Assembly: GCA_040544425.1 (NCBI GenBank)
Contig: JBEONO010000040.1
Location: 1-14,306, forward strand
Direction of reading: 5' to 3'
From: Solimicrobium sp040544425
Lineage (GTDB): Bacteria > Pseudomonadota > Gammaproteobacteria > Burkholderiales > Burkholderiaceae_D
DNA length: 14,306 nucleotides
Shown: in pieces, positions 7,843-14,306 of the stretch
How the letters are laid out: each line of letters begins with the position of its first letter
Position numbering within the stretch: the first letter of the stretch is position 1
The notes under the pieces: generated by a model
Databases searched by the model: none
What the model saw: the letters and a program-made list of their open reading frames with translations, nothing else
Told to the model about the DNA's origin: nothing
Made by a program: the position numbers and the translations under genes

Positions 7843-7871
7843 ATTATGACTTCGTGACTATTTGCTGTCAA
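7843..7871 (-). promoter_or_regulatory. Sigma-70 promoter of the tRNA gene
   Basis: The minus strand has a consensus -35 TTGACA (7866-7871), a 17-base spacer and a -10 CATAAT (7843-7848), ending 21 bases before the tRNA 5' end. A GC-rich stretch (GCGC) follows the -10, as in growth-rate-controlled stable RNA promoters. Confidence 0.85.
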
Positions 7872-7922
7872 GAAAAAAGTCCTTTTTCCCGACATTTTGT
7901 GGCACTTTTAACTAACTTCTGA

Positions 7923-8792
7923 CTAACTGCCAAACTCGTCGCCCAGCTCCTGGCTGCGTCGGGCGGCAGCCTTTAATGCGACGATTATTTCCCTGGCCAC
8001 GCCACTCTGTTCCATGCTGCTGATCGCTGCATGGGTAGTGCCGCCTTTGGAGGTGACGCGTTCGCGCAAGGTCGCAACGGGTTCGGTTGAATTGCACGCC
8101 ATTGTCGCCGCGCCTTTAAAGGTGGCCATTGCCAGCTGTCGGCCCTGCTCTTCGGTGAACCCCATATCCTGTGCGGCCTGTTGCATGGCTTCGATAAAAT
8201 AAAACACGTACGCAGGTCCGCTGCCGGAGATGGCCGTTAATGGGTCCAGCAATGCTTCATCGTCCAGCCAGACCGTTGTGCCTACCGCGCTCATGATGGC
8301 ATTGGCAATGGCGCGCTGTTCGGCATCGACGTTTGGTCCGGCATATATCCCGGTTATGCCCTGATGGATCAGCGCAGGCATGTTTGGCATGGTTCTGACG
8401 ATGACCTGGTAATTGTTTAACCAGCGTGACAAATCGCTGAAACGAATCCCTGCTGCGATTGAAATGATCAACTGATTGTTGATATGCGGCGCCAACTTCT
8501 CGGCGACTTCGCGCATCTGCTGTGGTTTTACTGCCAATACGATGACATCGGCAGCGCGTAATGATTCATCAATGTCGGTGCTGGTACTGACGCCGAATTT
8601 GCCGCTCAATCGCTTCAAACTGTCCGGATTGACATCGACGATGTGAATATCACTGTGGTGACAAATGGTGTTGCTGGTGACGATGTCCAGTTCATCGCAC
8701 AATCCGCCGATCAACGCACCGGCCATATTGCCGCCACCGATGAAACTGATTTTGCTGCCGATTTGGCCAGGTTTAGTTATCTTATTATGCAT
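7923..8792 (-). CDS. proC: Pyrroline-5-carboxylate reductase
   Basis: Catalyses the last step of proline synthesis, NAD(P)H-dependent reduction of 1-pyrroline-5-carboxylate to proline, in the cytoplasm. The N-terminal Rossmann motif FIGGGNMAGALIGG is at residues 17-30, VLAVKPQQM at 85-93, and the C-terminal family signature runs from about 241 to 264 (LRERVTSKGGTTHAAISSM). AISGSGPAYVF (187-197) is also typical. The length of 289 residues is slightly above the usual 270 because of a short N-terminal extension. The ATG at 8792 is chosen because GGAAG lies at a good distance upstream. An in-frame GTG-type start at 8807 would only lengthen the overlap. The start overlaps the yggS stop by eight bases (ATGCATAA), so translation is probably coupled. 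No strong terminator separates it from the tRNA promoter downstream. Confidence 0.97.
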   Translation of the reverse strand: MHNKITKPGQIGSKISFIGGGNMAGALIGGLCDELDIVTSNTICHHSDIHIVDVNPDSLKRLSGKFGVSTSTDIDESLRAADVIVLAVKPQQMREVAEKLAPHINNQLIISIAAGIRFSDLSRWLNNYQVIVRTMPNMPALIHQGITGIYAGPNVDAEQRAIANAIMSAVGTTVWLDDEALLDPLTAISGSGPAYVFYFIEAMQQAAQDMGFTEEQGRQLAMATFKGAATMACNSTEPVATLRERVTSKGGTTHAAISSMEQSGVAREIIVALKAAARRSQELGDEFGS

Positions 8793-9486
8793 AGTTTCGC
8801 TTCCCAAAAATGGCCGTGCCTACCCGCACGATGGTGCTGCCTTCCAAGATTGCCGCTTCCATATCGCCGGACATGCCCATCGATAAGGTGTCCAGATTGA
8901 AGCCTTGCTGATTCAATTGCTCTTGCAGCAGGCGGATTGGGCGATACGCTGACCGTTGCAATTCCAGCGTCTCGGTCGGTTCAGGAATCGCCATCAGGCC
9001 GCGCAGACGCAGGTTCGGCAACGACTTTACCTGCTGTGCCAATTCGGCGGCCTGACTGATGTGCATGCCACTCTTGGTTTGTTTTTCACTAATATTAATT
9101 TGTAAGCAAATATTCAGAGGAGGCAGATGAGCAGGACGTTGTTCTGAGAGCCGTTCTGCTATCTTCAACCGGTCTACCGAATGGGCCCACGCGAAGTGCT
9201 CGGCGATCTGTCTGGTCTTGTTACTTTGCATTGGCCCGATAAAATGCCATTGCAGCACTAAGCCTGGTGATAATCGCTCAACGGCGGCGATCTTATCCAG
9301 CGCTTCCTGCACATAGTTCTCGCCAAATGCGGTTTGACCTGCGGCGACGGCTTCCAAAACCGCCTCGGCATCAAAGTTTTTTGAGACGGCCAATAGCAAA
9401 ATTTCAGTAAACGAACGATCTGCCATTTGCGCAGCGTGAACAATCTGTTGCCGTACGGCTTGCAAGTTAATCGAGATTGAGGACAT
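8785..9486 (-). CDS. yggS: YggS/PROSC-family pyridoxal phosphate homeostasis protein
   Basis: PLP-binding protein of the alanine racemase-like fold group III, involved in vitamin B6 homeostasis and lacking known enzymatic activity. The PLP lysine is expected at K36 in LLAVSK. FGENYVQE (54-61), WHFIGPMQSNK (80-90), LSMGMSGDMEAAI (201-213) and VRVGTAIFG (220-228) are family motifs. The HFIGPMQSNK segment differs slightly from the common HFIGHLQSNK. The ATG at 9486 gives 233 residues, the normal length. An in-frame upstream extension to 9573 is hydrophobic and unlike the family, so it is rejected. No clear ribosome binding site is seen. It is followed by an overlapping proC, a very common pairing. 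Confidence 0.95.
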   Translation of the reverse strand: MSSISINLQAVRQQIVHAAQMADRSFTEILLLAVSKNFDAEAVLEAVAAGQTAFGENYVQEALDKIAAVERLSPGLVLQWHFIGPMQSNKTRQIAEHFAWAHSVDRLKIAERLSEQRPAHLPPLNICLQINISEKQTKSGMHISQAAELAQQVKSLPNLRLRGLMAIPEPTETLELQRSAYRPIRLLQEQLNQQGFNLDTLSMGMSGDMEAAILEGSTIVRVGTAIFGKRNYA

Positions 9487-9544
9487 AATCAGTGTAATTC
9501 GGAGTAACGCAATAAAAATGCAGTTCAAAAAAATTGATTTCCAA

Positions 9545-9573
9545 TTTATCACTCGCTGCTGCCGTGCCTGCAA
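9545..9573 (-). promoter_or_regulatory. Possible promoter of yggS-proC
   Basis: The minus strand has TTGCAG (9568-9573), a 17-base spacer and GATAAA (9545-9550), about 58 bases upstream of the yggS start. Each hexamer matches four or more consensus positions. It lies in the 153-base divergent spacer shared with pilT. No equally good pilT promoter was found there. Confidence 0.4.
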
Positions 9574-9639
9574 TGAGGATGATATGGAAATTCGATATAC
9601 AACAGGTTCTTTAATTTAAATCGACTGTCAGGATTATAA

Positions 9640-10683
9640 ATGGATATTTCCGAACTACTCGCGTTCTCGGTCAAGAATAATGCTTCAGACTTACACCTGT
9701 CAGCCGGCCTGCCGCCCATGATACGGGTTCACGGCGACGTGAGACGGATTAATTTGCCCCCTCTCGAACATAAAGATGTGCATGCGCTCATTTATGACAT
9801 CATGAATGACGGTCAGCGCAAGGCTTACGAAGAATTTTTGGAATGTGACTTCTCTTTTGCGATTCCGGGCCTGGCCCGTTTTCGGGTAAATGCTTTTAAC
9901 CAGGATCGTGGACCGGCAGCGGTAATGCGTACCATTCCGTCCAAGGTGCTGACACTGGAACAGTTGAATGCGCCCAAGATTTTTGCGGATCTGTCGCTGA
10001 AACCACGCGGTCTGGTGCTGGTTACCGGGCCTACCGGTTCGGGCAAATCGACCACGCTGGCAGCAATGGTGAATCACGTGAATGAAAACGAGTACGGTCA
10101 TATTTTGACTGTTGAAGATCCGATCGAATTTGTCCATGAATCCAAAAAATGCCTGATCAACCAGCGTGAAGTCGGGCCGCACACCATGTCGTTCTCGAAC
10201 GCGCTGCGGTCGGCATTGCGTGAAGATCCTGACGTGATTCTGGTGGGTGAGTTGCGTGATCTGGAAACAATCCGTTTGGCCCTGACTGCTGCAGAAACCG
10301 GTCACCTGGTGTTTGGTACCTTGCATACTTCTTCTGCCGCCAAAACGATCGATCGTATTGTCGACGTGTTCCCGGCTGAAGAAAAAGAAATGGTGCGGGC
10401 GATGTTGTCTGAATCCCTGCAGGCGGTGATTTCGCAAACGCTGCTGAAAACCAAGGACGGTTCGGGACGGGTGGCAGCGCATGAAATCATGATCGGCACA
10501 CCGGCGATTCGTAACCTGATTCGTGAAGCAAAAATTGCGCAGATGTACTCGGCGATTCAAACCGGCAGCAATGTCGGCATGACGACGCTGGATCAATGCC
10601 TGACTGAACTGGTGAAACGTAACCAGATTTCTCTTGGCGCGGCGCGTTTTGCGGCCAAGATCCCCGAAAACTTCCCAGGTTAA
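9640..10683 (+). CDS. pilT: Type IV pilus retraction ATPase PilT
   Basis: Hexameric cytoplasmic ATPase that drives pilus depolymerisation and so twitching motility and DNA uptake. It has an N-terminal PAS-like domain (about 1-100), then a RecA-like ATPase domain with Walker A GPTGSGKST (130-138), an Asp box around TVEDPIEF (157-164), Walker B DVILVGELRD (198-207), and a His box TAAETGHLVFGTLHT (216-230). The C-terminal AIRNLIRE motif (289-296), specific to PilT and needed for retraction in studied homologues, is intact. At 347 residues it is full length. The start has AGGA at a workable distance. pilU follows after 31 bases. Confidence 0.97.
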   Translation: MDISELLAFSVKNNASDLHLSAGLPPMIRVHGDVRRINLPPLEHKDVHALIYDIMNDGQRKAYEEFLECDFSFAIPGLARFRVNAFNQDRGPAAVMRTIPSKVLTLEQLNAPKIFADLSLKPRGLVLVTGPTGSGKSTTLAAMVNHVNENEYGHILTVEDPIEFVHESKKCLINQREVGPHTMSFSNALRSALREDPDVILVGELRDLETIRLALTAAETGHLVFGTLHTSSAAKTIDRIVDVFPAEEKEMVRAMLSESLQAVISQTLLKTKDGSGRVAAHEIMIGTPAIRNLIREAKIAQMYSAIQTGSNVGMTTLDQCLTELVKRNQISLGAARFAAKIPENFPG

Positions 10684-10714
10684 TTGAGAAACATCAGAGA
10701 GAGAGCGAAAGAAA

Positions 10715-11851
10715 ATGGAACGCGATCAAGCCACCAAGTTCATGAACGATTTATTGCGTCTGATGATTTCCAAGAATGGATCAGACTTGTTTATCACCGC
10801 CGACTTTCCACCGGCGTTCAAGATCGACGGGAAAGTGACACCGGTTTCCAATCAACCGCTGACTGCGGCGCACACGATTGAACTGGCGCGTGCGATCATG
10901 AATGACAAGCAGGCAGCTGGATTTGAACAGACCAAAGAATGTAACTTTGCGATCAACCCTGCTGGCCTGGGTCGCTTCCGGGTGTCGGCGTTTGTGCAGC
11001 AAAGCCGGGTCGGGATGGTGCTGCGTACGATCACCACCACGATTCCAAAATTCGAAGAGCTGGGCCTACCCGATATCCTGCAAGACGTCGCCATGACCAA
11101 ACGCGGTCTGGTGATCATGGTGGGAGCAACCGGCTCGGGTAAATCGACGACTTTGGCTGCGATGGTGGGCCACCGTAATCAGAACAGTTATGGCCACATC
11201 ATCACCGTTGAAGATCCGATCGAGTATGTGCATCCGCATAATAATTGCATCGTCACGCAGCGAGAGGTCGGCATTGATACCGACGACTGGACTTCGGCGC
11301 TGAAAAATTCGTTGCGTCAGGCACCTGACGTGATTCAGATCGGCGAGATCCGCGACCGCGAAACCATGGATCACGCGGTGGCGTTTGCGGAAACCGGTCA
11401 CTTGTGTCTGGCAACCCTGCATGCCAACAGTACCAACCAGGCACTGGACCGGATTCTGAACTTCTTCCCGGAAGAGCGTCGGGGCCAGTTGCTGATGGAT
11501 CTGTCTCTCAATCTCAAAGCCGTGGTTTCTCAACGTTTGATCCCGCTGCGTGGCACCAAAGGTCGTGCTGCTGCGCTGGAGATTCTGATTAACACGCCAC
11601 TGATTGGCGACTTGATCTTCAAAGGTCAGGTACATGAAATCAAAGAGGTCATGAAAAAATCTCGCGAACATGGCATGCAGACGTTTGACCAATCCTTGTT
11701 TGAACTGTACGAAGCGCAAAAAATTTCGTATGAAGATGCGCTGCGCAACGCCGATTCGGTCAATGAACTGCGTCTGGCGATCATGTTGCACGGCAAGGAA
11801 GCCAAACAGCGCGACCTCAACAGTGGCACACAACATCTGGGAATTGTATGA
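10715..11851 (+). CDS. pilU: PilT-like ATPase PilU
   Basis: Accessory retraction ATPase paralogous to PilT, which in studied species works with PilT to increase retraction force. Walker A is GATGSGKST (137-145), the Asp box is TVEDPIEY (164-171), Walker B is DVIQIGEIRD (205-214), and the His box is AFAETGHLCLATLHA (223-237). It lacks the PilT AIRNLIRE motif and has TPLIGDLIFKG (294-304) at the same place, plus a longer C-terminal tail, as expected of PilU. The purine-rich stretch GAGAGAGCGAAAG precedes the ATG. It lies in the pilT operon and its stop overlaps the next start by ATGA. Confidence 0.95.
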   Translation: MERDQATKFMNDLLRLMISKNGSDLFITADFPPAFKIDGKVTPVSNQPLTAAHTIELARAIMNDKQAAGFEQTKECNFAINPAGLGRFRVSAFVQQSRVGMVLRTITTTIPKFEELGLPDILQDVAMTKRGLVIMVGATGSGKSTTLAAMVGHRNQNSYGHIITVEDPIEYVHPHNNCIVTQREVGIDTDDWTSALKNSLRQAPDVIQIGEIRDRETMDHAVAFAETGHLCLATLHANSTNQALDRILNFFPEERRGQLLMDLSLNLKAVVSQRLIPLRGTKGRAAALEILINTPLIGDLIFKGQVHEIKEVMKKSREHGMQTFDQSLFELYEAQKISYEDALRNADSVNELRLAIMLHGKEAKQRDLNSGTQHLGIV

Positions 11852-12333
11852 GTAGTGTGTACGACTTTACTGCGACCAGTCTGTCCGGTCAGCCGGTGTC
11901 GCTCGATGCCTACCGCGGCAAGGTGATGCTGATCGTGAATACGGCCAGTGCCTGCGGATTCACGCCGCAATTTGAAGGTTTGGAAAAAATATACGAGGAA
12001 CTGAAAGATCTCGGTCTGGTGGTGCTGGGGTTTCCCTGCAATCAGTTCGGGCATCAGGAACCGGGCAATGCGACTGAGATCGGCGCGTTTTGTCAGAAAA
12101 ATTATGGGGTGACCTTTCCCATGTTTGAGAAAATCAATGTCAATGGTGGCGACGCGCATCCACTCTATCAATTTTTAAAGTCTCAGGCTCCCGGCTTGTT
12201 GGGCAGCGAAGCAATCAAATGGAATTTCACGAAATTTTTGATCCGGAAGGACGGCACGGTTTTCAATCGTTACGCACCATTGACCACGCCGGCCGATCTG
12301 GTCGACGATGTGAAGAAATTATTGGCCGAGTAG
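11848..12333 (+). CDS. Glutathione peroxidase family protein (cysteine type)
   Basis: Thiol peroxidase of the glutathione peroxidase superfamily (BtuE/Gpo-like), reducing hydrogen peroxide and organic hydroperoxides, often using thioredoxin in bacteria. The catalytic cysteine, in place of selenocysteine, is C36 in NTASACGFTPQ. Q66 (GFPCNQFG), W125 and N126 (KWNFTKF) complete the catalytic tetrad. C82 in FCQKNYGVTFP is the likely resolving cysteine. No signal peptide is seen, so it should be cytoplasmic. At 161 residues it is full length. The start codon overlaps the pilU stop (ATGA), implying coupled translation. Confidence 0.95.
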   Translation: MSSVYDFTATSLSGQPVSLDAYRGKVMLIVNTASACGFTPQFEGLEKIYEELKDLGLVVLGFPCNQFGHQEPGNATEIGAFCQKNYGVTFPMFEKINVNGGDAHPLYQFLKSQAPGLLGSEAIKWNFTKFLIRKDGTVFNRYAPLTTPADLVDDVKKLLAE

Positions 12334-12373
12334 GCTACACTCTGGTCTTTAAGATCACCCACTTCCCTCGCAT

Positions 12374-12889
12374 ATGAAAAATATCGTCAAGTTTTTAGCT
12401 GTATTCGCCCTGTTTGCAAGCACACAGGTGTTTGCCCAGACAGCCCGGCCTACCCAGGAATCCCTGAATAAATTGTTTGAAGTGACGCATCTGCAGGCGA
12501 TGCTGCCCAGGGTCCAGGCACAGATGGACAGCATGATGAACAATATGATGCAGGACAGTCTGAAGGGCAAATCCATCACGCCGGAGCAACAAAAGGCGCT
12601 GGATGCGTTCCGCGCCAAAGTGATCAAAATTCAAAAAGACGAAATGAATTGGGAAGCCCTTGAGCCCAGGATTTCTGAGATCTATCAGAACACCTTGTCC
12701 CAGGCCGATGTGGATGGGATCACCGCGTTTTATCAATCTCCCGCCGGGCAGTCATACGTCAAGAAAATGCCCGAAATCAGTCAGCAGACTATGACGATGA
12801 TGCAGTCGATGATGGGGCCGATATTGAAGAAGATTGAGGCTGCAGGGACTGAGTTGAAGTTGGATCTGCAGCGGATAGATCAAAAATAA
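12374..12889 (+). CDS. Secreted DUF2059 domain protein
   Basis: Function unknown. An N-terminal signal peptide (KNIVKFLAVFALFASTQVFA) is followed by a likely cleavage site after residue 21 (VFA-QT), so the product should be periplasmic. The mature part is helical, rich in methionine and glutamine (MDSMMNNMMQ, QTMTMMQSMMG), and contains ITAFYQSPAGQSYVKKMPE (about 117-135), the core of the DUF2059 family. It is 171 residues long, normal for the family. It lies 40 bases after the peroxidase gene in the same direction and may be co-transcribed. There is no clear ribosome binding site. Confidence 0.9.
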   Translation: MKNIVKFLAVFALFASTQVFAQTARPTQESLNKLFEVTHLQAMLPRVQAQMDSMMNNMMQDSLKGKSITPEQQKALDAFRAKVIKIQKDEMNWEALEPRISEIYQNTLSQADVDGITAFYQSPAGQSYVKKMPEISQQTMTMMQSMMGPILKKIEAAGTELKLDLQRIDQK

Positions 12890-12900
12890 TTTACTGTGGC

Positions 12901-12922
12901 CGTCGTTCCCGCCGGAACGACG
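12901..12922. terminator. Hairpin between convergent genes
   Basis: CGTCGTTCC (12901-12909) and GGAACGACG (12914-12922) form a perfect nine-base-pair stem with a four-base loop, between the end of the DUF2059 gene and the end of metF. T-runs are short on both sides, so it may be a weak bidirectional terminator or an end-protecting hairpin. Confidence 0.55.
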
Positions 12923-12939
12923 TTACAAGTATTTGCGTA

Positions 12940-13767
12940 TTAAACCAGACGTTCCCAAATCTGCGTCACCGCCTCAGACTGGTTCATAGAATAAAAATGC
13001 AAACCAGGCACACCATTGGCGATCAGCTGCTCGCATAATCTGGTGACCACATCCAGACCAAATGCCTTGATCGAAGCGCTGTCATCGCCATAGCTGGCCA
13101 GCTTCAAGCGCACCCAACGCGGAATCTCTGCACCACACATATCTGAAAAGCGCATCAATTGCGTGTAGTTGGTAATCGGCATAATGCCAGCCACGATAGG
13201 GACCGTGATGCCCAGTTTTCTGGTCGCGTCGACAAACTGAAAATACGCATCGGCGTTGTAGAAATACTGCGTGATTGCCGAGTTGGCGCCAGCTTTGATT
13301 TTACGATCAAAGTTGTGCAGATCATCCTGCGGTGAACGGGCCTGCGGATGCATCTCCGGATACGCGGCGACATCAATCCAGAACCAGTCGCCGGTTTCCT
13401 TGCGGACGAACTCGACCAGATCACTGGCATAACGAAATGACCCACCCAGCCCATACCCGCTCGGCATATCGCCGCGCAAGGCCACGATGCGCCGGATGTC
13501 GTGGTCTTGATACTGCTGCAAAATACCGCGTATTGATGCTTCACTGCCACCTACACAGGATAAATGTGGTGCGGCGGCCAGCCCTTCGGCACGCATTTCC
13601 AACACGGTGTCCAGGGTGCCTTGTTGCGTAGTACCACCGGCTCCGAAGGTGACCGAAAAATAGGCCGGGTTTAATTTGGCCAGTCTGGCGCGAGTGGCGC
13701 GCAATTTTTCCACGCCCTCCACGGTCTTGGGCGGGAAAAATTCAATACTGAAATTTGGTTGCGACAT
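12940..13767 (-). CDS. metF: 5,10-methylenetetrahydrofolate reductase
   Basis: FAD-dependent TIM-barrel enzyme that reduces methylenetetrahydrofolate to methyltetrahydrofolate, the methyl donor for methionine synthesis. SIEFFPPKT (7-15) contains the catalytic glutamate E9. VTFGAGGTT (39-47), HLSCVGG (68-74), ALRGD with D100, the DVAAYPEMHP segment (132-141), and ITQYFYNADAYF (165-176) with Q167 are all family motifs. The ATG at 13767 gives 275 residues, close to the bacterial norm. The 34-residue upstream in-frame extension does not resemble the family and overlaps the preceding gene. It lies 16 bases downstream of the membrane protein gene, so the two are likely one operon. Confidence 0.97.
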   Translation of the reverse strand: MSQPNFSIEFFPPKTVEGVEKLRATRARLAKLNPAYFSVTFGAGGTTQQGTLDTVLEMRAEGLAAAPHLSCVGGSEASIRGILQQYQDHDIRRIVALRGDMPSGYGLGGSFRYASDLVEFVRKETGDWFWIDVAAYPEMHPQARSPQDDLHNFDRKIKAGANSAITQYFYNADAYFQFVDATRKLGITVPIVAGIMPITNYTQLMRFSDMCGAEIPRWVRLKLASYGDDSASIKAFGLDVVTRLCEQLIANGVPGLHFYSMNQSEAVTQIWERLV

Positions 13768-13783
13768 AGTTGTGATTCTGCGG

Positions 13784-14125
13784 TTAGTCTTTGAGAAGCA
13801 GTGTGGAAAGCGCCCAGGAAATAATGCTGTACAACATGGCGGCAAAAAAAGCTGACCAGAATCCGGCAACGTGAAAACCGTTAAACATGGTTGCCACCAT
13901 CCAGAACAGTAATCCGTTGATCACCAGCACAAACAGTCCGAGACTGACCACCGTCACAGGCAGGGTCAACAGAATTAATACCGGGCGCAAAATTGTATTC
14001 ACAAAACCGAGCACGACTGCGACCAAAAGAGCCGTCGTGAAACTGTCGATGCTGACCGAGTGCATCAGGTAGGGTAGTGCCAACAGGGCGATGGCGTTGA
14101 TGATCCAGGTTGCTAGCAGGCGCAT
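13784..14125 (-). CDS. Small membrane protein, phage-holin-4_2-like family
   Basis: Four predicted membrane segments in 113 residues (about 4-22, 29-46, 48-75 and 88-110). The conserved LGFVNTILRPVLILLTLP and LVINGLLFWMV segments mark the PF04020-type family, named after phage holins but widespread in chromosomes with no known lytic role. The ATG at 14125 has an excellent ribosome binding site (AGGAG, five bases plus spacer upstream). A GTG at 14149 lies inside the terminator hairpin and is rejected. It is encoded immediately upstream of metF, a neighbourhood common in betaproteobacteria. It is not evidence for a prophage here. Confidence 0.92.
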   Translation of the reverse strand: MRLLATWIINAIALLALPYLMHSVSIDSFTTALLVAVVLGFVNTILRPVLILLTLPVTVVSLGLFVLVINGLLFWMVATMFNGFHVAGFWSAFFAAMLYSIISWALSTLLLKD

Positions 14126-14135
14126 GACTTCTCCT

Positions 14136-14161
14136 AAAAAACTCGCCACTTGCGTGGCGAG
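14136..14161 (-). terminator. Terminator hairpin directly before the holin-like gene
   Basis: On the minus strand CTCGCCAC, a four-base loop and GTGGCGAG form a perfect eight-base-pair stem (14142-14161), followed by six T residues (14136-14141). The ribosome binding site begins at the very next base. It may end an upstream transcript or act as an attenuator for the holin-metF operon. Confidence 0.85.
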
Positions 14162-14187
14162 CTGGTTTTAATGCGCTTATCTTAAAT

Positions 14188-14223
14188 CGAATTAATTCGA
14201 ATTGAAACAGATCGCGAGTTCAA
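14188..14223 (-). promoter_or_regulatory. Possible promoter with palindromic operator for holin-metF
   Basis: CGAATTAATTCG (14188-14199) is a perfect 12-base palindrome. It overlaps a possible -10 (TCGAAT, 14195-14200), 17 bases from a possible -35 (TTGAAC, 14218-14223). Both hexamers are only moderate matches, so the promoter is tentative while the palindrome is directly seen. Confidence 0.3.
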
Positions 14224-14248
14224 ACATGAAGTGCAACTGAAGATAAAT

Positions 14249-14291
14249 GGTCATGGGTGGGAAGATGCAGTAGCATCCGGCCTCCCAGACC
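14249..14291. repeat. Nested inverted repeat (possible structured RNA)
   Basis: Three stems nest around one loop: GGTC/GACC (14249-14252 with 14288-14291), TGGGA/TCCCA (14258-14262 with 14283-14287) and GATGC/GCATC (14264-14268 with 14273-14277) around AGTA. All arms are exact, with asymmetric bulges between them. The window ends 15 bases later. The rest of 14162-14306 holds no gene I can recognise; one minus-strand frame is open from the edge to about 14196 but matches no known C-terminus. Confidence 0.45.
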
Positions 14292-14306
14292 TCCAAGTCA
14301 AAGTTG

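Noticed and set aside
8793..8807. Longer proC start
   Set aside because: It would deepen the overlap with yggS, while the ATG at 8792 has a well-placed ribosome binding site.
9700..10596. A 298-residue antisense open frame opposite pilT
   Set aside because: Its composition is that of a mirrored frame (rich in H, R and Q), and pilT is unambiguous on the other strand. The same holds for 11066-11836 opposite pilU.
13784..14125. Prophage lysis gene
   Set aside because: The holin-like family is common next to metF in chromosomes and no other phage lysis gene is near.
14162..14306. S-adenosylhomocysteine riboswitch, or a partial ahcY gene, upstream of the holin-metF pair
   Set aside because: The conserved riboswitch core could not be recognised, and the open frame from the edge does not end like AhcY.
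1..14306. CRISPR array or insertion sequence
   Set aside because: No regularly spaced repeats of CRISPR length and no transposase or terminal inverted repeats were seen.

Overview
The window looks like a betaproteobacterial chromosome, most likely Burkholderiales and possibly Oxalobacteraceae. This is an inference from gene content: a yggS-proC pair divergent from pilT-pilU, and a small holin-like membrane gene beside metF. The sequence divides sharply at an elongator-type tRNA with a CAT anticodon (7745-7821, minus strand).

Left of the tRNA (about 1-7744) is accessory DNA, visibly more AT-rich, with every gene on the minus strand. A P4-type tyrosine recombinase (6236-7501) lies just beyond the 3' end of the tRNA, the usual arrangement for a genomic island integrated at a tRNA gene. 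Between integrase and tRNA are short repeats that could be arm-type integrase sites, plus a strong terminator. Beyond the integrase is an apparent operon: a 962-residue SNF2-type helicase (3129-6017), then a 1017-residue beta-class (type III Mod-like) DNA methyltransferase (54-3107). A ribosome binding site and ATG at position 20 suggest a third gene cut off by the window edge. This is the best candidate for an anti-phage or restriction-modification-like system here. The likely nuclease or effector and the far end of the island are outside the window.

Right of the tRNA is core genome. yggS and proC (PLP homeostasis and proline synthesis) overlap by 8 bases on the minus strand. pilT and pilU, the type IV pilus retraction ATPases, run the other way. 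A cysteine-type glutathione peroxidase overlaps the end of pilU by ATGA, and a secreted DUF2059 protein follows. A hairpin separates these from the convergent metF. metF lies downstream of a small four-helix membrane protein, and the pair is preceded by a terminator-like hairpin directly in front of the ribosome binding site, which suggests leader control. The last 145 bases hold a palindrome and a nested inverted repeat but no gene I can identify.

The accessory genes would act together as an invasion-response module: the integrase mobilises the island, the methyltransferase would mark or sense DNA, and the helicase would translocate on or remodel it. The core genes are ordinary housekeeping and twitching-motility genes.
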